From Trichopria drosophilae (lineage: Eukaryota > Arthropoda > Insecta > Hymenoptera > Diapriidae), in NCBI GenBank assembly GCA_030407085.1, contig CM059582.1, forward strand, positions 13,311,501-13,375,500: a stretch of 64,000 nucleotides of DNA. Reading direction: 5' to 3'. Positions 22,236 to 35,277 of this stretch are shown here, in pieces (within the stretch, counting starts at the first letter, position 1; every line of letters starts with the position of its first letter). The notes beneath the pieces are model-generated. The model was not told the DNA's origin. It made no database searches and worked only from the letters and a program-made list of their open reading frames with translations. A program made the translations under genes and the position numbers.

Positions 22236-25200
22236 TATAAGGTAATGATTACAAATCTACGTTCAGAATTTCGAGTTTCATTACGATCGATCGAAATATT
22301 AAAAAAGTAATTTAATTTAACTTAAGTAAGCATAAACTTACCATGCAAATTTTGCCATAAAACTTACCATTGCTATTTATTTATGTATCTAAATAAAATT
22401 GATTAATACACAACAGACCAAGAAGTTCAGGATATTTCAAATATGCACGATTACTAAAACTTAATGTAAAATATCATAATTTGGATAGAATACTTAGGGG
22501 TACATGGATATTTTTTATTTTGGAACATGACTTCGGGAACAGAGATTGAATTTCTACTTCATATCTTATATCAGGAACTCATAAAATCCCGTTTTATTAC
22601 TTGAATTACCCTGTATTTAGGTTTAATGTATAAATAAATGAAAAAAGATTTTCAGAAAAAAAAAATTTTCCAAAAAATTCTTTCAAAAAAAGAAATTCAC
22701 AGAGATAAATTTTTTTATGATTTTCCTGGATCATTCTTAATAGCAAAATGTATTAATATTGGCTTGAAAATTACCGAGTCTATCATTTTCGAGTATATTG
22801 TTTCGGTTGGAGTAGTCAAAATTGCATTTAAATGTTTTTTAAAACCAAAATTTCTGTTTTTCAATTAAGAAACAATAAAATGTATATTTTAAAATTCGTT
22901 GTTGACTATTACGACATTTGTTTTACAAAACCAACTTTTTAAAATAATAAGCAACATATGAAAACACGAATGATTATAGTATTGTACATCAATTTTTAAC
23001 GAAACCAGGATTTTTAGTAACTTTTAGTGATTTACCAAGCAAATGTTATACTGGTCAATAATAACTTTCAAATAGGCATATTATTCTATAGTAATAAAGT
23101 TTTTTTTTGTCTTTGTTGGTAAATATTATGTTATACAAAACAAGAATTTGTAATTTTTTAGAGTTTTGGGTGATTTTGGACGAAAAAAAAATCTTAAAGA
23201 AATAAAACAATGATGTGCACTTTGTTTTCTAACCCGGAATTATTACATTAGGGCGCATTTCAATGCAATTTCCACTGTACCAATCAAAAGAAAATACTCG
23301 AAAATAGTAGATTAGGTCACAATAAAGTCAATATTAATTCAGCTTCATGTTGAGAACGAAACTCGAAAATCAACAAAAAAATGTTTATCTCTAGAACTTA
23401 ATGGGTAGTGTCAGCGACTTTAATATCCTCTGAGGAATGAAAGTTAAATCAATATTTGTATTTTTAATTACATTTGTATTACAAAATTACAAAATTACAA
23501 AATTACATTTGTATTATAAATAATGCTTTCATTGTGTACGTTGTATGACTGAAATAAATGTAATTTATATGACATTGTAGTAGCAATTCGATTTTGAAAA
23601 GATGCAAACATTTTAGAAAAAAAAACGAAACTATTTTTTTTACTAAATTTATAAACTATTGAAATCTATCTGTGTCACGGATAGTAATATAATTTTTAAG
23701 TTTGCAGGCATCTAGTCAAACAGTTAATGCTCACCTCATGAATCATAGAATCAAGAAAAATTTAAAAAGGAATGTTCAGATATACAATGAAAACCAATAA
23801 AAATAAAATTGCGGGTAAAGTTCATCTACAAATGAATTCAAGCTACATAAACATTATTTTTTATGCAAAATTAGCATTCTATTAGCATATATTCGTATTA
23901 AAGAAATAACTGCAAATGTATAATCAGATTTAAAAATATGTATTATCATTAGTATTAAAGTTTAATTAATGCAGTTCTTTAATTTACATTCTTCTTAAAG
24001 AAGAAATATAAGAATTATTATATGTGTAATAGGATACAAATAATATACAGTTTTTTTATATAATTACGTATGATTATTATTGCTCTAAAACTATTACATC
24101 ATTAGTATACTATACATTCGTTAGATTCTATAATAGTGTCGACTTTTACGTAATTTGATCAGGTTAATATGCTCATGTCTATTTATATTTAAAAGTAATA
24201 TAAATATCAACGGCACGTGTTTTATGTTTTATCTCCTAGTCAATGTACCATTAATAAACTTATGTTCTAAGTATAAAACAGGTTTTAATTAAAGAAAGGG
24301 ATCTTATGAAAGCAATAATTATATATTTCTTGTCTATTCATTCAATAAATCCATCAATTATAGATTTGCAAAAATATTCCTTATTATTCTAGAAATCGTA
24401 ACGAAAATTTCTTATTTAATTTTCATTTCCTTTCGATATTTTTCCACACCTATCAAGGGATGAGCTCTAATTCATCTAAAATGCAAATTCTAAAACGTTT
24501 AATTTCTTTCTATTTTATGCATTTGTATAATCGCAGAATGTCCAACCAAATTCATGCACAATTTAACCTAAAATAATAATTGATACAGCAAAGAATATAG
24601 GATCAATCGGAAAAGTACATTCCAACGAAAAATTATCATCTTTAACACGAGCCGCCTAGCAACTATTTGTATTTTAAAAGCTAACTCATAGAATGATTTA
24701 TATAAAAAGTTGAATTAAATTGGTATTTTAGCATAGAACCCGTCCAACTTATTCAAATTTGAGTTACTGAAAGAAAATAAAAGTTTTCGATTCTTTTGAA
24801 ATGCAAGCCACATTTCTACATGTATCTTCTACTCTTTGTCTGATAAAAGTGTATTCTTGGAACAATTTTCATTCGTTAATATATATCAAAAGTACACAAA
24901 CATAAATTTTGATGTGACGCGATTCAATCTTTATTACAACGATTAAAAAAACGAATTTTTATAGCAAATTACCAAGTGAATTCTTAACACGTTTCATCCC
25001 AAAACGACAAAATTTATCACTGATTTTAATCCTGCGTAAGTTAATGGATATCATTGAGATATTGTTATGGAGTATAGGTTTCCTACAGTTTTTGAGTATG
25101 TATATATACTCTTTTTGAATCTAAAGTCAATTTTCAATATCACTTTCCATTTTTTTAATATGGCTTAGTATTCTTTACTTAACAAAGTAGAAAAAGCAAA

Positions 25201-28200
25201 CACGGAAACTGACAAAATATGATTTCCAACGAATTGGACCATGTTAGAATTTCAATTAGTGACAGATTTCGGAATTCAAACTATACATCATAACCTCAAT
25301 TCATACAATAAAATATTATTGTCAATTTCAACTTGTACAATAAATTGTAAGTTCCGGCATCAAATTTCGAAATATTGTTTGTATTTTAATTTGGTCATTA
25401 CAAAAAAGTATCGTATAATTCAAAACTTTTTCCTTTCGAAATGTAACCAATTTAAAAAAAACATGTTACTATCCTATTTATATTTTAGACATACACACAA
25501 AAAGTCAAATGTTTCATACTTTCCCAGGATGTTTGTAATTTAAGGCAGATTGATGTTCTATCCATAACATTTTTTTTCAGATAGAATGTTAAAATTTCAG
25601 AGATTTCTTCTTAAAATGTTTTTCTTGATGTATCCCTATTTAAAACGAAAACATTACCTGCCATGTACAATATTTTTCAAGTGCCATCACGTTTTACTAT
25701 AACATTTCAAATTATGCCTTGAATAACTTTTAAGGTGGAAACATTTGTGAGTTTAGTGAATACTAAATTACTACTAGAAACAATTTCCATTTTAAACATT
25801 TAAAATAAAATAGTGTTCAGAAATATAAAAATCTCAGTAAAATGTAAGTAAAAAAAATAACGTGCCATACAAGAATGTCATGTTTCCTCTCGATTCACAT
25901 TTCTATGAACAATAAATCTGATATATATCGAAATTTCGGAATACCAATTTTTATAAGCGAAGTTTATGCATACGTAAAACCAACTTTCTATATATTTAGA
26001 GTTCATCAATTCCAGGCACACTTTTAACTACAGCAATTTGCAATTAACTGCACTTAAATGCAATCAAAATTTAATAAAGGTATTATAGATATTAAGTTCA
26101 GGCTTCGTCTATACAATAAAGTATTTATACAAACGGAATTTGGTATAAATAAAAGAGAATAATAATAAACTTTGAAGATTCAACTAATAAAAAATGAGTG
26201 CACCATCTGTGAAAAGTAACAAGATGTGACGAAAAATTGGAAACTGTGCGTATTATCGATGCATGCAGTATTTGGATCGACATTCTTAATTAAAAAAGTT
26301 CAACGGAGCTAAAACTGTCGTTTCAAGGAACACAAGACTTCACGAATAGAATGGCAGGTGACGCGTCTCTTGTTTTTGTCTCGAGTGATAAAATTAATTT
26401 TTTTTTTACGATTAATTACACACTAAAGTGGTACGAATCCGCAGTGCTTTTCTTGGGGTATTCTATTATTAATTAAAGAAACGATCTGCTAATACTGGAT
26501 TAAAAAAAGCAACGTCCATTTTTGGAATACGGAGCAGTATACATATGTAAATCATATCTAAGCTTTGAGAATTTCTCTTTGCGTTTTAATATTGATCTTT
26601 GCGAGATTCTGTTTGTAAAGTGCATAATCAAAATCAATATTTCCTGACTTTAAATTTGGTTTAGTAAGAATTTGCATTCTGAACGAAACATCAATGTATT
26701 TATAAGACAATTTTTGCTGATATTTTCGGTTCTTAACTATAATTATTAAAAATACTCACGACTAAATATGGCAATTAGTTTTTCAGAATCTGTTCATTTC
26801 GCTATGATGAACTTTTGAAATTTGTATAAAATATTTAGTCAGCAATAAATTGATTATCCGCTATTAGTAGTAATAATGTTTACTCATAAAGATTGAAAAA
26901 TATTTATTTTTTAAACAATTAAAATGCGCAACACCCGAAACAAAGGTTAATTTGAGTTAACCAAACCTGATTCAATAATAGACCAGAGTTTCTTTGCAAA
27001 GATAAAGTGAAAAGTTTGTGCAGAATATCCATTCACCGACATCTGGCAATAACCAATGAAAACGCACGAATAATTCTTCTCAGAATAAATGTATCTCGCT
27101 TAAAACTTGGGACTGAAGAATCCTTCAGTTGCAGCTCAGAGTTGAATAACGAAAGTTTCAATTGTACCTTATTACTTCTTAAAAATTGCTAAACAGATTC
27201 CGCATTCTTTATTCGCAAAGAGAAATCTCCTTTAATTGCAATCACGACTCGCTAATAAGCAACTTTATTGCGTTGTTTCAATAAAATAACTATACATTAT
27301 CCTTCCATAAACAGACTTAAATCCACTAGGTAAAGTTTGAGAGGAAACATGATCTTTAGAATAGTAGAAAATAGGTATTAAATGTCTTATATTTTTTTAT
27401 ATTTAAAATGATAAAACTCTTGAAATTTTTTTTTTTTACGTTTCGTTTATCAGAATGATATGAATTTCTTAAGTCGTGATAAATTTTATTAAATATTAAA
27501 AAATATTCTAGTATCAAAGGATCGACTTAATTTAATAAATAGATAGTTCAATAAATAGTTCCCTAACTAACAATCCTCAGAAAGTTAGAAATTTCGAAAA
27601 GTTGTTAACGCTCGAAATGTTTCAATTTCACTTAACCTAATAAGTAATAATAATTTATTATCATATTAGAATTTTTCAATTGTATCACTAGGTTAATCTT
27701 GGACGCCTAGTACAAAGTACTCGTGTATGACGAATGCGCCGGTCGGCTTTACGTTGCCTTCGCAAATAAATGCAAAAGTCGAGTGGCTCTTCAAAAAATC
27801 TCTTGAAAACGCGCCACGTTTTAATTAACTATACATTCATGCCGGAAGTTTAGTACAAAAATATCTCGAGTCCTATTATCCGAAATTAATTACACACGTA
27901 CTTTCGTTAGCGTCACGCGAGACGCCTATTATTACCGCGATCGTATTTGCCCGAAATTTATTCGGGATTTGCGCCACGTCAACGGCGCATTATACTTTTT
28001 CTTCGTAATAACCTCGACAATTTAAAATCGAATTACGCCGCCCGTTCGTGCTATTTAAACACGTTGGAGGGGCCAAAAGCGAGATTTTGTACGAGTACAG
28101 CCAGTGATTAATTAAATCACGAATAGGTTTCAAATTTATACCATCCATTTGTGGTGGTGTCGGTATCAGAATTATTAGCTTTTTACCAAGCATTTCACGT

Positions 28201-29780
28201 ATTACAGTTTTATAGTATTTTATGAAATACACCATTTTTCAATAACACTCAAGTCTGGGATTGAATACTACGAAACTAAAGCTGCACTTCAGGGCCTCTG
28301 AAATTCAATGCGATAACAAACTAAAAGAAAATGCAAATATGAAATTGCCCATTAATGATTTAAATTTATGTGGAGTTCGAGTCTGAAAGAAACTCCTGAC
28401 ATATTTGTTATTTTTAAGACCGTTATCTGCTTTCGTTGTGAAGAGCGGTCGTTCGCAGTAGTAACATTCAGTTTTGGTCAGACGACGCTTCACGCGTTAC
28501 CATTTAAGTTAACACTAAAGTTTTTATTGCTTTTCCGTAGTAAATCTTACATCATACAATACTACAGAAAAACACGTCCTTTACATTTTTAATTATTTCA
28601 TTTAATTTCACAAATTCTTTCGTGTTATTCAATGGCATTTATAAACAAACTCGCGGAAGAAATCTATAATGTATGTGGATTTTTTAAACCACTCAACACT
28701 GTTAAATAGTTTTCGCACTATTCGTACTTTACTTGCAGCAACTACTTACATCCAACTTAATATTAGTACTTTAACTCGTGCAGGAAATTTACGTCACTAC
28801 AAACGTATCTAAAGGTCGTGTAGTTTACCAAATAAATTTGTCTTTATTTTCTTCAAATACAATTCAAGTAAAAAATATATATTATTTGGATTTTTATTAA
28901 GAATAATTTATGATTTAGGTTTAAATTGTTGCGACTATTTAAATAGTCAAAACATCGAAAAGACTGTACCAAAAATAAAAACTTTAATGCGGATAGATCC
29001 CACAATTGTCGAATGATAACCCTAGTCTGAGCTACAAACCCCACAGGAACACTAGTTTTCCTGAGTACGATTCAGGGCCATATACAGTCGATTCTCTTGG
29101 TAGTAATTCTCTCACGTGTATAATACCGTACAACTACACGTTCCAGCACTGCTCCATATTTCAATGAAGGTCACATATCTGCAGGACGAACTTAAACTTT
29201 TCCTAAAATGTGAATGAATATAATAAAGTGTATACTAGCATATGAATTGAAATATTTCCATAGGGAACATGTACACGAGTAGGAAAGATTGAAATACTTT
29301 AGTAAAACATTTTTTAAAACATGACAGCATAAATGTTATTTCTGTAAAAGATGTGACTTACTAAAGGCACATGAACCTAGTTCGGGTATTTTCTACTGAA
29401 ATATTTTCTCTATTTTTTTTATATATACGAAAGTTTTAATAAAATGTTTTATATTGAAACGCACCATTCAGATTCAAAATATTTGAACTGGTAGAACACA
29501 ATATATAAAGGGAATATCGCAAATTGATTTAAACATATATTTGAGATTCTAATTCGATATAATCCGATCAGATCTACGCGCAACGGGAGTTATATCTGAT
29601 ACACCTCCATCGGATTATGTAGAATATTTCTGATTTGATCAGAATAGATTAAAATAGAAGTATTATTCATAAGCGATATAAATAGATTGAAATTATATAC
29701 TTCATAAGATGATATGACATTAGAGTTTTTTTTTAAGTCAATATTTATGCCTAACTAAAAATATTTAAAAATTGGTTTGA
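22236..29780. other. Long AT-rich stretch, mostly featureless
   Basis: About 7.5 kb without a supported gene. Local items: 22745-22860 resembles 55597-55700 (TTAATATTGGCTTgAAAA, then CGAGTATxTT and GTAGTCA), an old repeat. 23465-23515 has short ACAAAATT tandem units. 27700-27990 is CpG-rich and listed separately. 29535-29625 has a weak inverted pair (ATATAATCCGAT against ATCGGATTATGT). Small frames such as 25241-25543 and 27007-27192 have AT-driven composition and are not called. Confidence 0.45.
27700..27990. promoter_or_regulatory. CpG-rich patch, candidate regulatory element
   Basis: This 290 bp block is strikingly richer in CG dinucleotides than its AT-rich surroundings (for example GCGCCGGTCGGC, GTCACGCGAGACGCC, TACCGCGATCG). 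It has homeodomain-type cores (TTAATTAA, TTAATTAC) and no ORF or repeat structure. A conserved non-coding enhancer inside the receptor locus is plausible; the evidence is compositional only. Confidence 0.35.
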
Positions 29781-29824
29781 CATTTATTTATTATTTATTT
29801 ATTTATTATTCATTTATTTATTGT
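29781..29824. repeat. TTTA microsatellite
   Basis: About 44 bp of ATTTATTT-type units with minor interruptions. Confidence 0.8.
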
Positions 29825-30597
29825 TTAACTTTACTAATACTGATTTTCCTAAAATCCAATGAAACATCATGATTACCAAAGTAAAATGTAAGAAAGTGAA
29901 TATTAGTAAAACATTGAAAACTATAGGTATACTATATACTTAATTTCTAATTACATGTAATTGTAATACATGTAATAAAAAAGTCTCCGTATCTTCATAT
30001 TACAACTCGAATGCACTAAAATTGAATATTACTTTATGAATAAAAAGATATGAAATAACAATAATAATTCTATTTTTATATACTGTTTCCTAAACTAGCT
30101 TATCTACCATATTAATCAAGAAATTCATGAAACCTAAATAGATAAACATAATTGCATAATGTTGTTCGTATCTTTTTCAATTTATGTAGAATTTGTGTTT
30201 GTAACAGAAGCTTCTGAAGGAGTGGCTGCTTAAATCGACAGAAACTTTGAACATAAAGTTTGTCGGTGAACAATAAAGTAAGAAAAGGGATTTAAACTTC
30301 GAACCGTAATGAACATTATTGTGTTAAGAGCATTACTTGAGTTAAAAATATTACTTACAGTGCAGGTTTCAAAACTGACAATGCATATTTAGCTCCTTAT
30401 GTATACGATAAATAAGTGTTCAAAAAATCTAATATTTTGTGTTCGATATTATAGATATATTGTGAAAGGATCCAAAACAATTTCGTTAAATATGTGTATT
30501 TAATGACACACATTTTATGCACAGTTGTTATATTTTATAGTGTAATTGCATGGCTGACTATGTAGTCTGTATCTACTGCTGATGTAATAGAAGCGGG
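29825..30597. other. Non-coding stretch
   Basis: No feature recognised. Confidence 0.4.
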
Positions 30598-30780
30598 TCA
30601 GTTTTCAAAAATTCAAAATGGCGTATTCAATAAAGCAAAAATTTCTTATAAGATCGAATTTGTTGGAAAATCTTCGAATTTGGAGGGTCTTGGATGGCTG
30701 CCTGATAAAAAATCTGATATAATTTTGAATTTTTGAAAACTGACATCAGATTCACAATCAGCGACACTGACAACACCCAA
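30598..30780. repeat. Hairpin repeat, family R4 copy 2
   Basis: CAGTTTTCAAAAATTCAAAAT at about 30599 is inverted as ATTTTGAATTTTTGAAAACTG ending near 30744. The following ACATCAGATTCACAATCAGCG matches the R4 signature found at 22100 (inverted) and 42285-42600. Confidence 0.6.
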
Positions 30781-31748
30781 ATAACGATTTTTATATTATA
30801 AACTTACTGATTAAATGAATATTATTAACTTATTAAAAAACTCACTTTTTATCTAACATTTAATGTTTTGTAATTTTGTTAATAAATATTTTTATCATTG
30901 TTAACATATATTTCTTGAAAGCTTGGATCATCACTTTCAATTTGCATTTTGGATCATGTAAATCTGTTGTTTTGTTGATGAGGTATAAAGTATTTAGTTG
31001 CCTCGGGATATCTCGGGGTTAACCGTTCTTGCTCAGTTCATTTATACATCGGGTAAATCGGGGGTGGTGAAGGGGTATATTTAAAATGAAAAATTGTTGT
31101 GAAATTTCTAATGTTATATCTTTGTAGTATGTAATTGTCAATTTTTTATGAAAGGGGAAACTAGGCCACCTTTCCAGAATAATTCGAGAAAAAACTAGAG
31201 AAAAATAATCGTCATTAATCGTTGGTTAATAAAACCAGATGCCAAACTAGCAAATCACGTGACAGTCTTATTTTGATTATTTAAAGGGATACAAGTACAG
31301 ATTCAGCATATAACGTATTCGTTTCATAAATACCAGATATTTTTTAGTCATTTTTAACGAGGAAGGTAATGAAAATATAATAAAAATTGTAAAATTAATA
31401 AATTTTTAACAAATATATCGTTCAGTAGCTCCTTAGAAAATGTCTTTTTAGATTTAGCAATATTTTTTGTTGAATATTTGAATTAATTTAGTGGAGTTGA
31501 ATAGTCTCTTTTCTGGAAATACAAGACTACTATTTAAATAGTAAAACCAACTAAAACTAGATGCCTTCGACCCGGGTACCTAGAATTTTGGCTAAATTCG
31601 TATTGCAGTTCCCTGACGAAAGGCTAATGCTTCCGGGAATATTCCCATTTTAACACTGCCAGGAAAGAAGGCGGCAGAGGGTAGTTCTAGCATCGTTAGG
31701 TTCGAGTAGTTTCTATACATATATTGTACCAATATCTTGTTCCTTAAA
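30781..31748. other. Non-coding stretch, GC-richer at 31560-31720
   Basis: No gene is seen. The segment 31560-31720 (with GACCCGGGTACC and GGAAAGAAGGCGGCAGAGGG) is less AT-rich than its flanks and may be conserved or repeat-derived. Confidence 0.35.
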
Positions 31749-32190
31749 TAGGGTGAATATGCCAATGAATGAACGGTTAAGCATTTTTCACACTTTGATC
31801 GATTGTAACTTTTGAATTCTTTTATGTAAATTTAATTATGATACCACCATTAGAATCGTTAGACTCTGCTCTTTATGACCGTGTAGTTCAACCTTTGATT
31901 TTATTTAATTATTAACCTCATCTTCATACGTTTGTAAAAAAATCCGCTAAACCCTAATGAATAGACGGGTTAAATCAAATGGGACGTTTTCAGTACCAGT
32001 TTTGGATGGCTTTAAAACTTTGCTTTTATTTTACAAAATAATAAACACTGGAAAATCAATAGTACTGTAAATATTGTTTTGAATGTTCAAAGAACATAAA
32101 AATATATATTTTGTTGCATGTTGTGCATCATACATTCATAAGAAATAGAAATATGTAGAAAATCGTCCATTCATTGGCATATTCACCCTA
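31749..32190. mobile_element. Mariner-like MITE, 442 bp
   Basis: The left TIR TAGGGTGAATATGCCAATGA (31749) is repeated in inverse at the right end, finishing CATATTCACCCTA at 32190. The TIRs agree over about 28 of 31 bases. TA at each border fits Tc1/mariner target duplication. The interior is AT-rich and non-coding. Confidence 0.85.
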
Positions 32191-32319
32191 TATTAAAATT
32201 GAAAATGAGCATTTTCAAAACTTCAACCCCGACCGCAGATCAGCCGAAGCACTGATAAATGAGCACGTCTGGTTCACACTGATGCTTAAAAATACGCGGT
32301 TTAGTCGAGTTTTTGACAG

Positions 32320-32830
32320 GTCGGGTTGCAGGAAATAAATTTTTTTATATGTGGGATACTTCGGTTTCCGTTTTTTACGGCATTATCGTTGGTTTTACGA
32401 AGAAATGAATACAACCTTTTTTGTAGAGAATTCGATGTTCTATATTTTTTGTTTGAAACATTTTTTTGTACGATTTGTATTTTTTGTTAAAAAATGGAAA
32501 AAACGTGTTTTTTGAGCGTTTTTTTTTGTTAAACCTCCCCATAATCTAGTATGCATTGTCTCCAAAAACTAATCAGATCTAAGTTTGACCAAGAGAAACC
32601 CAAATCCGTTTGTACTTTTTAAATTCGTCCTTCCAGTCGCGAGATATCGCGTATACAAAATTTTGCCCACGGACGGACGGACGGACGGACGTACAACCTA
32701 ACGGGCACCAATTTTTTTATTGTTGCTTTGGGTTCCTTAGGGCCTGAAACGTCGACATTTAAGGAAAAACTATAGGGTAATTTTTTGGCGGGAACTGACC
32801 AAATTCAATACTTCGCCAGACCTATGGTCT
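32320..32830. repeat. Interspersed repeat with GGAC minisatellite; part related to the piggyBac-like MITE arm
   Basis: At 32400-32530, CCTTTTTTGTAGAGAATTCG, a TGTTCTATATTTTTTGTTTG block and GGAAAAAAC match, with changes, the arm at 12898-13020 of the piggyBac-like element. Downstream are CGCGAGATATCGCG and a run of about six CGGA units at 32671-32692. The rest is non-coding. Confidence 0.55.
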
Positions 32831-33635
32831 GGGTCGAAGTAAAACGTAGTTGTGCCAGATACTCTAATTTTGGTAGTCATACCAACTATTTACTTTTTCC
32901 GCGAATAATTCTAATTATTAACAATTAAAGCAAACTAAATCAGATGAGTTATGCGACAACATCGTAAATAACGCAAGAATTATCTGGCCTTGAATCGATA
33001 AGATATTTGTTCATTCAGGGAAAAAAACTATCCAGACCAACAAAGTTAATTACCGATTACTAATGGAATTATGGTAAATATCCAAATAATAGAATCAAAA
33101 GACTTTTACATAAGTTGGTCACTTTTTTATAGTTGTGTACTTGGAGAAAGGTGGAACCTGCTTATCACGCGATATTGATAAATTTCATGCTTTTTATCTT
33201 GAAATAATGTGGAAACTCTAATCTTGGTTATCCAACAGATGAACCGTTATTCGGCCTCTCATATTATTTACACATTTTTTTGTATTAATCAATTGTCAAA
33301 AAATTATAATCAGAGCACATGGAAATATTAGCCTCTAATGTCTGATCAGGTTGAGAGTTTTTTGCAATGTCATTATTTTAAAAAGATTTATCATGTGGAC
33401 AGCCAGAATTCTTTTTCAGTTCTCTTTAAGGACATCCTAGTAAATAAACTACAACTAATTTCGTGTTCAAGAACTGCGAAGAACGAAGGATTAATCTTTC
33501 ATATCCATTTGTTCTATTTGTCATTTTCTGTCAGTTGAAGACAATTTTAAGTCATTGGGAAACATTTTTCGGCGATTATTTTTGATGAAAAATTCTATGC
33601 TACCTCAGAAACTTTTAATCAAATATCAGTAAAAG
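32831..33635. other. Non-coding stretch
   Basis: No gene is recognised. The 66-codon frame at 33338-33538 has no family features. Confidence 0.4.
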
Positions 33636-33997
33636 GAGGATGCCCATAAGTATAAGTGATTTCCGCCCTCGAGATGGAACCTTCGCTTCGATCTAATAGA
33701 AAATTTGAATGTTTTCTGGGAAAGTTAAAAAAATCGTTGCCAATGTCGCGGATTATACATAGGAAAATGCTGGAATTTAAGTAGTAACAGTCCGTACCAA
33801 CTTCGAACAACACACAGTGCGGCCTATTACTGCTGAAATTACTGCATTTTCCTATGTATAATACGCGGATTTAACGGGTTTTTTTAAAACTTTCCCACAT
33901 CATAAACAATCGAATTTGTCATTAGATGTTAGTTGTCATCATACTCTAACGGAATTTGTTAGTTTCGGAGGTTCCATCTTGGAGGGAGAAATACTTT
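33636..33997. mobile_element. Foldback MITE family FB2, copy 2
   Basis: Palindromic. CGAGATGGAACCTTCG near 33670 mirrors GGAGGTTCCATCTTGGAGGG near 33970. GCGGATTATACATAGGAAAAT near 33749 mirrors TTTTCCTATGTATAATACGC near 33850. AAGTAGTAACAG lies near the centre. It is the same layout as the copies at 1769 and 42609. Confidence 0.85.
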
Positions 33998-34221
33998 ATA
34001 TTTCTTTGATTGTTTTATCATGCGAGAAAGTTTAAAAAATCACTGTTTACAATTATAAGATTATAATTTCCAAATGACTATTATCCAAATTTTGTATTCA
34101 TAAGCAGTGTAAACAAATATATGCAATAATATATTATTGAATAATAATGTATAAAGTTTCATATATCACTGGATGTATGCAGTTGAATACAATTCTATGC
34201 TATTCGTTTTTTCGCAGATAT
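33998..34221. other. Short AT-rich spacer
   Basis: No feature recognised. Confidence 0.4.
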
Positions 34222-35277
34222 ATCCCGTATAACACAAAGCTCTCTTTAAGTTCCTCAGGAGTTCAATTTCAGAAGCTTCCTAAGACCTCGCACAATTGCT
34301 CTAAATGAGTTCTCTGGAAGCTCTACCAGTGAGCTTACACGGACGGGCACAATTTTAAGTCTATGCGAACTCTCACGAAACTCTGAAGAAAGTTCTGACA
34401 GAACTCCATTGTAGTTCTGTTGAAGCTCCGATTGCTCTTGAAAGAGCTCCGTAGAAGTTCCGTTACACAAGTACATCTGAGTTCCGGGCGAATTAGTTAA
34501 AGGGGTAACCTAACCTCGACCAATCAGCGAACGGCTTTCTTCTGGTGCTTCTGTGATATTTATCGTGATTTTGTATTGTTCTTCCCGCATAGAGATATAC
34601 GAATAGAGCGCGTTATTTCTATAGTTCACGTGGTTTACGGTTAAACGGTGACTTTGTCGTCGAGGTGGTTTTCCTTGAGGTTGCCTTTCCTGGTCGATGA
34701 CGGTTGCCTTATTGCCTGCCCGTTTCCTGGCCTGATTCAAACTTCAAACATCGAGATTAGGTTAGAACGAATAATATAATATTATAATTACATTAATCTT
34801 TATTTGCATTTTTCAATCGGTTTTTGTTATTTTTTGCAGCATTTTTCTCTTTGGATTTTTACCCTGTGTGATATTGCTGCTGTTGGTTGTGGTTCGTTGC
34901 TGCTGTTCCTCCCGCTGCCGTTCCTGAGTCCCTTCTGGACCATTTTCCTGTTTTTTCATTTTCTGAGTAATTTTATTTCTTCTCCGATAAAACGTATATG
35001 AGACCTTCGAAAGAGCTTCCAGAGAGCTTCCAAAGAGCTTCAAGAGATCTCCCAGAGAGCTTCTACAGAGCTACCAGAGAGCTTCTAAAGAGCTTCCAGC
35101 GAACTTACGTGCGAGTTCCTTAGGAGTTAGAACGGAGCTACATGAGTGTTCGCAAAAGCGGACATAGAAGCTCCCAGAGAACTCCATACTAAGTCTATAG
35201 TTATTACAAACGAAGCTCTCAAGATGATTAAGGAGGTTCTGAGGAGCTCCATAGGAGCTGATTGTGTTATACGGGAT
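34222..35277. mobile_element. 1.06 kb TIR element with subterminal short-motif arrays
   Basis: The ends ATCCCGTATAACACAAAGC (34222) and TTGTGTTATACGGGAT (to 35277) are inverted repeats. Both subterminal zones (about 34235-34490 and 35000-35260) are dense in GAAGCTCT/AGAGCTTC variants, oppositely oriented. The right zone contains an exact 11-bp-period array (listed separately). The middle holds two minus-strand frames, 34813-35043 (rich in Lys, Arg, Gln, with an EEQQQ run) and 34510-34740 (basic N-terminus). They could be decayed exons of an accessory or transposase protein, but I recognise neither. No clean target duplication is seen. Confidence 0.75.
35005..35103. repeat. 11-bp-period tandem array, nine units
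   Basis: Nine units of exactly 11 bp, consensus CTTCCAnAGAG, begin at 35005, 35016, 35027, 35038, 35049, 35060, 35071, 35082 and 35093. Substitutions are present but no indel. The units lie in the right subterminal part of the TIR element. Confidence 0.85.

Noticed and set aside
32671..32692. CGGA repeats as a CpG island promoter
   Set aside because: It is a simple-repeat tract inside an interspersed repeat with related sequence at 12.9 kb, not a promoter.
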